A DNA stretch of 10,396 nucleotides from Bacillota bacterium (GTDB lineage: Bacteria > Bacillota > DSM-12270 > Thermacetogeniales > Thermacetogeniaceae), in the NCBI GenBank assembly GCA_030627585.1, contig DAOURU010000020.1, positions 1 through 10,396 on the forward strand, read 5' to 3'. Of the stretch, positions 1 to 6,243 are shown one piece after another. Both the position numbers and the translations under genes were made by a program. The notes beneath the pieces are model-generated. The model ran no database searches and was not told the origin of the DNA. It worked only from the letters and a program-made list of their open reading frames with translations. Positions within the stretch are counted from its first letter, which is position 1; every line of letters begins with the position of its first letter.

Positions 1-1008
1 CAAGGCGTGGTAGATCATCCCCTGCGCGCCGCATTTCTTTACTAAATTCAACAAATAAGCAAGGCGCTCTGATCCGGCAAGCATTCTCGGGCAGGGTACA
101 CGCTCCAGATAGCCCCTTGCCAGAGAAACAAGACCCCCGTCCTCTTCAATTTCAGGCAGACAATACCGGTACCCCTGGCAGAAATCATCCCCAACTACAA
201 TCCCGCCCAGGTCTTCCAGGAGATCCACATAGCTTAGAGGGAGGGGATTTCCTGCCAGAAAAATACGCGGCCCCTGCAAAGATTTTCTCGGGCGTAATTT
301 TTCAACCAGATGAGAAGCACCCGGCTCCGGCTCCAGTGGGGCCGAAATTTCCCCCTTTAAAAGCCTCAAAGCACTTGACAGCACCGGATAAAACTGTTCC
401 TTAGGCGTCCGGCTCGCGGCGCGTACTACTTCTAAAACCCCCGTGGCCCGCACCTGCCCGGGGTGCTCCCTTTGAAACCGGTAAAGTTCCCGCAATAAAA
501 AGCGAATCCGCCGCTGGCTATGCAGTGCCCTTAAATAAGCGTTTTGGCTCCACTCAACACCGTAAAAACGGCATAACTGCCTTACTAAAGCGCGGAGCGA
601 GGAGGAAAAATTTAATAAAGCAGCTTCTTTTTTGGATGTTCTATTTCGCGGCACATCTAAAAGATAGGTAAATACTCGTTTTTCTTGACGGCGGAATGAA
701 TACCTCAATCCGTTATAGAGATGGACCAGGCCCTGACAGGAGGTTGTCAGAACTACTCCCGTCAGAGAAAACCTTAATTTTCTCGCCCCTTCGTTTAAGC
801 AAGCGCGTGTTAAAGGACAAAAATTAACAGGAAGATAATCCTGTGCTGCCTCCCCGCAACCGCAACCGGACTGATTCTCCTCTGCACCGTAAAGCCGGTA
901 CGACTCCAATCCTAAGGTTAAAATAATTTCCTCAGGCGTGTATGTGCATACCCAGCCCAACCGCTTCTTTTCTTCTAAACCGTGAATAAGCCTCCGCTCC
1001 CCAACCAA
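1..1008 (-). CDS. 2-hydroxyacyl-CoA dehydratase D-subunit-like protein (partial)
   Basis: Open minus-strand frame that runs off the left edge, so the C-terminus is missing; 336 codons are present. It resembles the BcrC/BadD/HgdB family, iron-sulfur subunits of 2-hydroxyacyl-CoA dehydratases and benzoyl-CoA reductases. Counting from a TTG at 1008, visible signatures are LGWVCTYTPEEI (17-28), CGCGEAA (49-55), CPLTRAC (64-70), TTSCQG (88-93), GDDFCQGYRY (273-282) and RVPCPRM (303-309). These Cys residues are candidates for cluster binding. The start is uncertain: the frame stays open further upstream, no ATG or GTG is available, and the TTG at 1008 has no ribosome site. A TTG at 960, just before the conserved GWVC, follows a purine-rich stretch and would match the usual family N-terminus. 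The partner subunit and ATP-dependent activator are not in view, so the substrate cannot be named. Family call is good; activity is inference. Confidence 0.8.
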   Translation of the reverse strand, partial: MVGERRLIHGLEEKKRLGWVCTYTPEEIILTLGLESYRLYGAEENQSGCGCGEAAQDYLPVNFCPLTRACLNEGARKLRFSLTGVVLTTSCQGLVHLYNGLRYSFRRQEKRVFTYLLDVPRNRTSKKEAALLNFSSSLRALVRQLCRFYGVEWSQNAYLRALHSQRRIRFLLRELYRFQREHPGQVRATGVLEVVRAASRTPKEQFYPVLSSALRLLKGEISAPLEPEPGASHLVEKLRPRKSLQGPRIFLAGNPLPLSYVDLLEDLGGIVVGDDFCQGYRYCLPEIEEDGGLVSLARGYLERVPCPRMLAGSERLAYLLNLVKKCGAQGMIYHAL

Positions 1009-1020
1009 AAATAAAAATAA

Positions 1021-1040
1021 ATTCTTTTTAATTCTTTTTA
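1021..1040. repeat. 10-bp perfect tandem duplication
   Basis: ATTCTTTTTA occurs twice in direct succession, ending at the ribosome site (AAGGAGG, about 1040-1046) of the small Cys-rich gene. It also lies in the ambiguous 5' region of the divergent dehydratase-like gene. Confidence 0.9.
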
Positions 1041-1055
1041 AGGAGGTTTGAACCG

Positions 1056-1310
1056 ATGATAGATTCAGGGTGTCCTGTTTGCAACGGATTAACCCGGCTC
1101 TCAGAAACGTGCCCCGCCTGCGGTGCTTCTATGGAAGACTGCGGCAGTGTGGAAAGCTACTGCGACCCTTACGGTCCTTACGAAGAACAAGAAACCGGCC
1201 AAACCGCAGAAGGCACCGCCTATACCGGGGATGATCAATGCATTCATTTTCTCCAGTGCCCATACTGCGATGAAAGCACTATGTACACTGTAGGACGGGA
1301 CTCGATTTAA
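1056..1310 (+). CDS. small Cys-rich zinc-ribbon-like protein
   Basis: 84 residues. The ATG start is set by an AAGGAGG ribosome site with about nine bases of spacing. There are nine cysteines, including CPVC (6-9), CPAC (19-22) and CPYC (68-71), plus C29, C36 and C62. The middle (about 28-60) is acidic and rich in Tyr and Gly (CDPYGPYEEQE). Paired CxxC knuckles suggest zinc or iron binding as in zinc-ribbon or rubredoxin-like mini-proteins. There is no signal peptide or membrane segment, so it is probably cytoplasmic. It is divergent from the dehydratase-like gene and convergent with the radical SAM gene. I do not recognise a named family and assign no function. The clean ribosome site and motif spacing make it a real gene. 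Confidence 0.8.
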   Translation: MIDSGCPVCNGLTRLSETCPACGASMEDCGSVESYCDPYGPYEEQETGQTAEGTAYTGDDQCIHFLQCPYCDESTMYTVGRDSI

Positions 1311-1326
1311 CGCTTCTTTAGAAGGG

Positions 1327-1354
1327 CCGCGGGTTATTTGCTCGCAACCCGCGG
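1327..1354. terminator. candidate bidirectional terminator hairpin
   Basis: Perfect 9-bp GC-rich inverted repeat CCGCGGGTT / AACCCGCGG with a 10-base loop, between the convergent small Cys-rich gene and radical SAM gene. It includes the last codons of the radical SAM frame. No immediate U-run follows on either strand; the plus strand has only a loosely T-rich stretch at about 1361-1375, so termination is an inference from position and stem strength. Confidence 0.4.
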
Positions 1355-2752
1355 TAAGTCCTGCTTCTCTTTTTCGGCCTGGCGGTTTCTCCAGACCTGA
1401 TCAGATACAGCCTTCCAATCGCTGGCGCGCTTGTCTAAAAAGCTTCCAACCGGGCCGCTCAAAACCGTGTCGGCTCCCGGGTGAGTGGGGCATGCCCCGC
1501 TCTCTGCAACAATCGACCTTAGTGCTTCGGGAACGTCAATGACCGGGCAGGGCCTGAGCAGGTTTTCGGCAAAGGGCTGCCGCTTCTGGTAAGCCCTGAA
1601 GAGAGGAGAGCACAGGACATCTCTGAGACTTTTCGAGCGAATGTTATCCACCGTAAAATGAACAAAGGCGCAAGGTTCGACATCCCCCTTTGCCGTAATA
1701 TGGAAATAACTCTTCCCTCCGGCAATACAGCCCTGGGTAAGTTCCCCGTCATTCCAAAAATCAATGATCTGGATAGGCTTATGGGTACGCAGGTGAATAA
1801 TGCGGTCTACCAGGTAACTCCTCTGCTCCGGCAAAATCATGAGATCCACGTCCGGCTCCCGCCCGATGGGGATGTAGTGGAAGCTCCAGATATATTTCAC
1901 GCCCTTATCAATCAGGAAATCAATAAAGTCATCACTCGTTACTTCGTCCACGTTATGACGGGTAACTGTAAAGGAAGCTCCGAATAAAATTCCCCGCTCC
2001 CGCAAGCGGTCCATCCCCGCCATGATGCGGCGAAACACCCCGCTCCCGCGGCGCGCATCCGTGTTTTCTTCCCATCCTTCAAGGCTGATCGCAGGTGAGA
2101 TGTTTCCCAGCGCCTGGAGGCGGTCCGCCGCAGCATCATCAATCCTGGTTCCGTTCGTGTAAATCATAAATGCCATATCGTTGTGTTTTTCGGCGATCTC
2201 AAAGAGGTGAGGATACAGAAACGGCTCCCCTCCGGACATCACAATTGAATAAATTCCGAGCTCTTTCGCTTCGTTAAGAATCCGATCCAGCAGTTCGGGT
2301 TCCAGCTGGTCATGCTTGGCATACTCCCCGGCCCAGCAGCCAGGACACTTAAGGTTGCAGGCACTGGTAGGGTCGATCAAAATCGTGAAAGGTACATGAA
2401 GGTCTTCTTCCTCTTCGATCTGCTTGCGCCGGGCAGCAGCCACCAAAAGACTATTGACCACTACATTGCACGCCAGCCTGTTTCTAACTCCCGGCTCGAT
2501 TTCGGTAAACAGCTTGTTAAGGTAAGTCCGGACGACCGGATCCTGTTCATAGGTATCTTTAACCTTTTTAATTTGCTCGCGGTAGTCAGGATTACGAGTT
2601 AATAATTCTAATCCTTGAAGAAAGCGGGGAATGTTCGTGGAAGGATCTCCTTGCAAGTAGTTTAAGACTTGCTGTAGGAGCCTTTCGCTCGCATAACGCT
2701 TCGCAAACTCCAAATTTAATCGTTTTAACACTTCTTTTCCCCTATCCGTCAT
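1334..2752 (-). CDS. radical SAM protein with SPASM-like Cys-rich C-terminus
   Basis: 472 residues. ATG start with a GGAGGT ribosome site about eight bases upstream. Residues 1-120 are a mostly helical extension without a recognised motif. The radical SAM core begins at ILIDPTSACNLKCPGCW, with the cluster-binding CX3CX2C cysteines at 132, 136 and 139 and the SAM-contacting SGGEP at 173-177. The C-terminal third carries further cysteines (342, 361, 402, 421) in a GCIAGG...GDVEPCAF...PCPV...ACPTHPG pattern. This resembles SPASM/twitch regions that bind auxiliary iron-sulfur clusters in peptide- or protein-modifying radical SAM enzymes. It lies 100 bases downstream of an HTH regulator on the same strand and is probably its operon partner. 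No short precursor peptide is obvious nearby, so the substrate is unknown. Radical SAM membership is secure; the auxiliary cluster and any modification role are inference. Confidence 0.92.
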   Translation of the reverse strand: MTDRGKEVLKRLNLEFAKRYASERLLQQVLNYLQGDPSTNIPRFLQGLELLTRNPDYREQIKKVKDTYEQDPVVRTYLNKLFTEIEPGVRNRLACNVVVNSLLVAAARRKQIEEEEDLHVPFTILIDPTSACNLKCPGCWAGEYAKHDQLEPELLDRILNEAKELGIYSIVMSGGEPFLYPHLFEIAEKHNDMAFMIYTNGTRIDDAAADRLQALGNISPAISLEGWEENTDARRGSGVFRRIMAGMDRLRERGILFGASFTVTRHNVDEVTSDDFIDFLIDKGVKYIWSFHYIPIGREPDVDLMILPEQRSYLVDRIIHLRTHKPIQIIDFWNDGELTQGCIAGGKSYFHITAKGDVEPCAFVHFTVDNIRSKSLRDVLCSPLFRAYQKRQPFAENLLRPCPVIDVPEALRSIVAESGACPTHPGADTVLSGPVGSFLDKRASDWKAVSDQVWRNRQAEKEKQDLPRVASK

Positions 2753-2819
2753 TACCTTTCACCTCCAGAAATAATCGCTTAACTTTAGATTATGCCCACC
2801 AGGCCAAAAAATACTCCTC

Positions 2820-2836
2820 AAACCCAAAAAACCAAA
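2820..2836 (-). repeat. T/G-only 17-nt leader element, copy 2 (radical SAM leader)
   Basis: Minus-strand TTTGGTTTTTTGGGTTT, identical to the copy at 3609-3625. It lies between the stop of the HTH regulator and the start of the radical SAM gene, about 70 bases upstream of that ATG. It could be an operator or RNA-level element, or a chance low-complexity match. Confidence 0.6.
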
Positions 2837-2852
2837 AAGCTCGGCAAAAATT

Positions 2853-3581
2853 TTAGCAAACCACCTGTAGTAAATCATCAAGAAAGGTGGCGAGCAAACG
2901 ATGCTGTTTTAAATCGATTCGCCCCAGATACTGGTGGAACTTATCAACAAGACCGGTCATTAAACCCTCCTTTTCCTCGGGGAGTTCGGGAGTTCCTGAT
3001 GGTAATGCAGCAGGTTGGAAATTTTTAAAAACAATCCCCACAATCGTTCCAGTTAAAAGGGAAAGGCGCTGTTCCGGTTTTGTCATCAGGTCAACCAACT
3101 GGCGCAGTAATTTCATTCCCTGTTCGCTAACCGACCTTAAATAAGCAACAAAAACGGCCATCAAGCAAGCACAGCACATTGTCGGGCCTTGTGCCTCGGG
3201 GAGCAAAGCGGTCAGTTCTTCAATAAGAGTATCCCTCTCACGGCTGCTGAGCGACTTTAACCGCTCCATTTGGGTAAGCAGCTTTTCTTTCCACGCCAGC
3301 CACTCCTCGTGCTGGTGCTCCTCCTCCCGCCCCAACGAACGCGCAAGCTTGGGCGTCGGAATGTAGAATAAAAGAGAACGGCCCGGAGTTCCTTTTTCGT
3401 TTAAGGCGTAATGAGAAGATAAATAGCCCTCTTGACCAAGCCGCTTGAGCATATCATAAGCCGTCCATTTACTCACCCCCAGCCGTTGCGCCACAGATGT
3501 ATAATGAACAGGACGCTTGTTTTTCAAATAATCGTCGAAGATATGCGATAAGAACTCCTTTTGTCGCTCCGTAAGAAACAA
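2853..3581 (-). CDS. HTH transcriptional regulator with uncharacterised C-terminal domain
   Basis: 242 residues. The start is TTG: it follows a GAGGAGGG ribosome site with six bases of spacing, and an in-frame TAA lies directly upstream. Residues about 5-60 form a winged-helix-like module, with the helix-turn-helix around YTSVAQRLGVSKWTAYDML (27-45) followed by GYLSSHYALNEKGTPGRSLLFY, which reads like a wing. Residues about 83-125 are charged and helical and may be a coiled coil or linker. MCCACL (135-140) is a cluster of three cysteines that could sense metal, redox state or an iron-sulfur cluster. The C-terminal 100 residues are helical and match nothing I recognise. Its position before the radical SAM gene, with the same element in both leaders, suggests autoregulation and control of that enzyme. 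DNA binding is well supported; ligand and targets are inference. Confidence 0.8.
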   Translation of the reverse strand: MFLTERQKEFLSHIFDDYLKNKRPVHYTSVAQRLGVSKWTAYDMLKRLGQEGYLSSHYALNEKGTPGRSLLFYIPTPKLARSLGREEEHQHEEWLAWKEKLLTQMERLKSLSSRERDTLIEELTALLPEAQGPTMCCACLMAVFVAYLRSVSEQGMKLLRQLVDLMTKPEQRLSLLTGTIVGIVFKNFQPAALPSGTPELPEEKEGLMTGLVDKFHQYLGRIDLKQHRLLATFLDDLLQVVC

Positions 3582-3608
3582 TTAAGTCCCTCCTCAAATA
3601 GGCCCCTA

Positions 3609-3625
3609 AAACCCAAAAAACCAAA
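3609..3625 (-). repeat. T/G-only 17-nt leader element, copy 1 (regulator leader)
   Basis: Minus-strand TTTGGTTTTTTGGGTTT, about 28 bases upstream of the regulator's TTG start and downstream of its predicted promoter, so it would be transcribed. It is identical over 17 bases to the copy at 2820-2836 before the radical SAM gene. Confidence 0.6.
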
Positions 3626-3684
3626 TTAATCCCCTGAAAAATAAATTCCCTTTCCCCGTTCTTTATACTTCCCGTTCTCCTAAT

Positions 3685-3714
3685 AGATTATCACTTCTTG
3701 CCAATCAGTGTCAA
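3685..3714 (-). promoter_or_regulatory. sigma-A-like promoter for regulator/radical SAM operon
   Basis: On the minus strand, a consensus -35 TTGACA (3714-3709) is followed after 18 bases by TAATCT (3690-3685). This predicts a leader of roughly 95 bases before the regulator's TTG. A second TTGACA lies 12 bases further upstream (3726-3721) but has no matching -10. Confidence 0.6.
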
Positions 3715-3765
3715 GGCTGCTGTCAACTCCAAGTGGGGAAAATTTTTAAAAGTGGGTCCGCTTTT

Positions 3766-4872
3766 TTAAGCAGCTAGAGAACCTTCTTTGTTGGAAGATC
3801 GGGGAACAGACTGCTGTAAAGGAGAGGACTCAGAAGGTTGAGCTGGTTGTTCGGACGGCTCAAGCAAAGGATACGGCACAGAGAAAGGTTCGGAAGATTG
3901 ATCCGGCTGCTCAGGTAGTTGAGACGCTTCATTCTCCTTGCAGAGCTCTGAAAGAGTTACTAACTGCCAACCGCGCTGCTTTAATTCTTTAATCAGTAAT
4001 GGTAAAGCCGCCAAGGTATGGGGTTTCCCTTCATGCAAGAGCACAATCGAGCCAGGTTGAACACGAGCCAGGATATGGTTTACAAGCTGGTTTGAAGTTT
4101 TTTTGGACTGCCAATCTTTGGGGTCAATACTCCAAAGGACGGTTTGCAGCCCCATATCCTTTACCATTTCTACAAGGGCCGGATTTAACTTTCCGCCCGG
4201 AGGCCGGAAAAAATTAATCTTGCCTTTTGCTTCTTGCTCCAGGAGTTCTGCTGTCATTAAGAGCTCCTGTTTCGCAGTATCCAGGGAAATTTGGGTCAAA
4301 TCGCCGTGGCTAAAGGCATGATTGCCGATCTCATGCCCCTGTTGAACAATGAGTCCAACCATACCTGGAGTGCGTTGAACATGGCGTCCAATTAAAAAAA
4401 AGGTGGCATGAATCCCTTGTTCCTGGAGCACCTTAAGATATGAAGGAGTTAAATCCAAAAAGGGGCCGTCATCAAAGGTGAGGGCTACTTTTTTTGTGGA
4501 GCAGGGAAAACTCCGTTTAACCCCGGAAATTTCGCTCTCCATAGGGGGGGTCTGTCGGCGAATACGATCTTGAGGCACCGGCGGTTCTTGAACAGGATTC
4601 TCGCCAAGAAGAGAAAATTTAAAATTCGGGATGAGCACCGGGGGAACCGAAGTTGTCGGTTTTCCCTTTTTTGAAACGTAATCCGGGGCAAGTGAACCTG
4701 TTGCGGGAAGAGCACTAACCTCTCTCAACGCACCTGCCCTTAAAACCGCTTCCTTCAGCGGGACAAAACCGAAATAGGCAACTGTCTGAAGCAAAAAAAA
4801 TACCAGCGCGAGCAGACATAAAAATCCAAGCAGAAGGAGGCGCTTCCTGTTGGGGAAAAAGTTTTCGGACAA
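3766..4872 (-). CDS. membrane-anchored polysaccharide deacetylase (NodB/CE4 family)
   Basis: 368 residues. TTG start after an AGGAG ribosome site about ten bases upstream; an in-frame TAA closes the frame just beyond it. Residues about 11-36 are one hydrophobic segment (signal anchor), placing the enzyme outside the membrane. A Pro-rich linker (about 55-115) leads to the CE4 catalytic domain (about 125-310): TFDDGP (132-137) supplies the catalytic and metal-binding Asp pair, HAFSH (185-189) the two metal His, then RPPGG (223-227), D250/W254 in DPKDW, and LLHEG (278-282) with the second catalytic His. The tail (about 312-368) is low-complexity and rich in Pro, Ser, Gln and Glu. The family removes N-acetyl or related groups from peptidoglycan or other wall polysaccharides. 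All catalytic motifs are present, so it should be active; the exact substrate is not determinable. It appears to be transcribed alone. Confidence 0.93.
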   Translation of the reverse strand: MSENFFPNRKRLLLLGFLCLLALVFFLLQTVAYFGFVPLKEAVLRAGALREVSALPATGSLAPDYVSKKGKPTTSVPPVLIPNFKFSLLGENPVQEPPVPQDRIRRQTPPMESEISGVKRSFPCSTKKVALTFDDGPFLDLTPSYLKVLQEQGIHATFFLIGRHVQRTPGMVGLIVQQGHEIGNHAFSHGDLTQISLDTAKQELLMTAELLEQEAKGKINFFRPPGGKLNPALVEMVKDMGLQTVLWSIDPKDWQSKKTSNQLVNHILARVQPGSIVLLHEGKPHTLAALPLLIKELKQRGWQLVTLSELCKENEASQLPEQPDQSSEPFSVPYPLLEPSEQPAQPSESSPLQQSVPRSSNKEGSLAA

Positions 4873-4945
4873 TCCAATCCATCTCCTGAGTTAACTTAAA
4901 AAAAATTTCGAAAAAATTTATTCTTTTATTTTGTTTTCATTCATT

Positions 4946-4975
4946 ATTTTACCATATTCGGGGGAGAGGTGTTGA
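4946..4975 (-). promoter_or_regulatory. TG-extended promoter for the deacetylase gene
   Basis: The minus strand reads TATGGTAAAAT: a TG-extended -10 with TAAAAT at 4951-4946. A weak -35 TCAACA (4975-4970, 4 of 6 consensus) lies 18 bases upstream. This predicts a leader of about 65 bases before the TTG start at 4872. Confidence 0.45.
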
Positions 4976-5045
4976 AACAATATTTTCCATATATCTGAGA
5001 TTTGGGAGGAGCGCGCAGAAAAACAACAAGCGCAAGGATAACCTT

Positions 5046-5179
5046 GCGACCGTGCATCGGATTCGCCCCCGGCGCAAAGGGCTCCCCACCCTTCTGCCGT
5101 CCGGAGTACTTCCTGTCTTTTTGCCGTAAACCACGTTGCTGGTAATGGTCAGAAGCGAAGGGTATGTTGCGCGCCCCGG
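5046..5179 (-). pseudogene. pyruvate formate-lyase fragment, frameshifted
   Basis: Three minus-strand pieces in alternating frames join into a stretch strongly like the region of PflB upstream of its glycyl-radical site. These are GARNIP (about 5177-5160), then [20 protein letters not shown] (5152-5093), then [16 protein letters not shown] (5093-5046). E. coli PflB has nearly the same order, from [14 protein letters not shown] through TPDGR to [11 protein letters not shown]. The second shift sits in GGCAGAAGGGTGGGG and fits loss of one base. The match fades after MHGR and before GARNIP, so only about 45 codons survive: no active-site Cys pair, no glycyl radical loop, no start. It is a relic, presumably left by deletion of a full pfl gene. 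The family call is from remembered sequence. Confidence 0.75.
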
Positions 5180-5263
5180 TAGGCGGGGTGTTTTTGGGAG
5201 GGGGAAGCACCGTCTACCGCGGCGAGATGGAAAGTGGAGAAACAAAATCCCTGTTTGTACCTA

Positions 5264-5295
5264 CGGTACCGGTGTCATTCGGTACCGGTGTTATT
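5264..5295. repeat. 16-bp tandem duplication, one mismatch
   Basis: CGGTACCGGTGTCATT (5264-5279) is followed directly by CGGTACCGGTGTTATT (5280-5295). Each copy contains the palindrome CGGTACCG. It lies about 210 bases upstream of the metallophosphoesterase start. Confidence 0.9.
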
Positions 5296-5388
5296 CTTCT
5301 TTACATTGACAATAACTTGGTTCGTTCGATTCCCGTTTCCTGGAAAATCATTGAAGGGTCGAACCATTTGGAGAAATTTTTATACCCG

Positions 5389-5418
5389 GAATAAAAACAA
5401 CTTGAATAAAAACAACTT
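5389..5418. repeat. 15-bp perfect tandem duplication
   Basis: GAATAAAAACAACTT occurs twice in direct succession, ending four bases before the -35 box of the metallophosphoesterase promoter. Confidence 0.9.
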
Positions 5419-5422
5419 TTAG

Positions 5423-5451
5423 TTGACAAAACTAACCAGGTCTCCGAAAAT
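5423..5451 (+). promoter_or_regulatory. promoter for the metallophosphoesterase gene
   Basis: Consensus -35 TTGACA (5423-5428), 17-base spacer, and a weaker -10 GAAAAT (5446-5451, 4 of 6). A start near 5458 would give a leader of about 45 bases before the GTG at 5503. Confidence 0.5.
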
Positions 5452-5502
5452 AGAAAAAGAGCGCTCCGAAAAATAGCGGTGCGGGAAGGGAGTATTATCC
5501 CC

Positions 5503-6243
5503 GTGCGTTACGCAGTGATCAGCGATATTCATGCCAACCTGGAAGCTCTCAAAGCAACCATCACAGATTTAGAAAACCAGCAGGTGGAACAGATCATCTG
5601 CCTCGGCGATATTGTCGGTTATTACCCAAATCCCAACGAATGCACTGAGCTTTGCCGGTTACATGGTTTTACTTGCCTCAGGGGAAACCACGACGATGCA
5701 GCCGTAGGGATCTACGGGATTGAAGATTTTAACCCGGTCGCCCAGGCGGCTCTCCTCTGGACGGCCCGCAACCTCAAACAAACCCACAAAGAATGGCTGC
5801 TCCAGCTGCCGGACCAGTTTCTTGTGGAGGACAATTTTCTGGCGGTACATGGTTCGCCCTGGCACCCGTATGCTTATATCTTTTCTTCAGGGGTTGCCTC
5901 CCGCGCCTTTTCAACCCTTAAATCCCATTATCCTCGAATTAACGTCTGTTTTTTCGGCCACACCCACCAAAGAGCTCTCTACTACACGGGGGACGGATCG
6001 ATTCAGAAAATTGAAAAGGACAATAAATATCGACTTGGTGAAACCGGGCTGTATCTGATCAACCCGGGCAGCGTCGGACAGGCCCGCGACGGAAAACCGG
6101 GTGCCTCTTATATCATCTTTGATACAAAGAGCATCGAAATAGAGTTTCGACATGTTCCCTACAACCTGGATATAACCCAGCGCAAAGTAATTGCAGCAGG
6201 ACTCCCGTTAATGCTGGCCGAACGCTTGAGTTTGGGGTATTAG
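5503..6243 (+). CDS. calcineurin-like metallophosphoesterase (YfcE/MJ0936-like)
   Basis: 246 residues from the GTG at 5503, preferred because it follows GGAAGGGAG (spacing about 11) and places the conserved core at the N-terminus as usual in the family. An in-frame GTG at 5479 would add eight residues but has no ribosome site. The two-metal phosphoesterase motifs are complete: D8-x-H10 (ISDIHAN), GDIVG with D36, GNHD with N62/H63, H116 in AVHGSPW, and GHTH (152-155). The LINPGSVGQARDG stretch (185-197) is characteristic of this subfamily. There is no signal peptide, so it is cytoplasmic. Such enzymes hydrolyse phosphodiesters, often with Mn or Ni; the physiological substrate is rarely known. 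Its stop codon overlaps that of the convergent hydrolase. Confidence 0.92.
   Translation: MRYAVISDIHANLEALKATITDLENQQVEQIICLGDIVGYYPNPNECTELCRLHGFTCLRGNHDDAAVGIYGIEDFNPVAQAALLWTARNLKQTHKEWLLQLPDQFLVEDNFLAVHGSPWHPYAYIFSSGVASRAFSTLKSHYPRINVCFFGHTHQRALYYTGDGSIQKIEKDNKYRLGETGLYLINPGSVGQARDGKPGASYIIFDTKSIEIEFRHVPYNLDITQRKVIAAGLPLMLAERLSLGY

Larger units (their letters stand above)
4873..5502. other. long intergenic gap: promoters, pfl remnant, duplications, no intact gene
   Basis: The gap lies between the divergent deacetylase and metallophosphoesterase genes. Its left part is AT-rich and holds the deacetylase promoter. The centre (about 5046-5179, minus) carries a decayed pyruvate formate-lyase fragment. 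The right part holds a 16-bp tandem duplication (5264-5295), a 7-bp inverted repeat TGGTTCG / CGAACCA (5318-5324 and 5360-5366, 35-base loop), a 15-bp tandem duplication (5389-5418) and a promoter for the metallophosphoesterase. Short open frames in 5164-5422 have no ribosome sites and resemble no family I know. Confidence 0.6.

Noticed and set aside
117-404. Plus-strand open frame of 95 codons
   Set aside because: It lies wholly antisense to the dehydratase-like gene, has no ribosome site, and reads as Pro-rich low-similarity sequence.
5318-5366. tRNA-like T-arm motif (GTTCGATTC) with nearby inverted repeat
   Set aside because: No T-stem partner, acceptor stem or anticodon arm can be built around it; only a 7-bp inverted repeat with a 35-base loop remains.
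5164-5422. Two overlapping plus-strand frames of 76 and 62 codons upstream of the metallophosphoesterase
   Set aside because: No ribosome site, they overlap the tandem duplications and the pfl relic, and neither resembles a known family.
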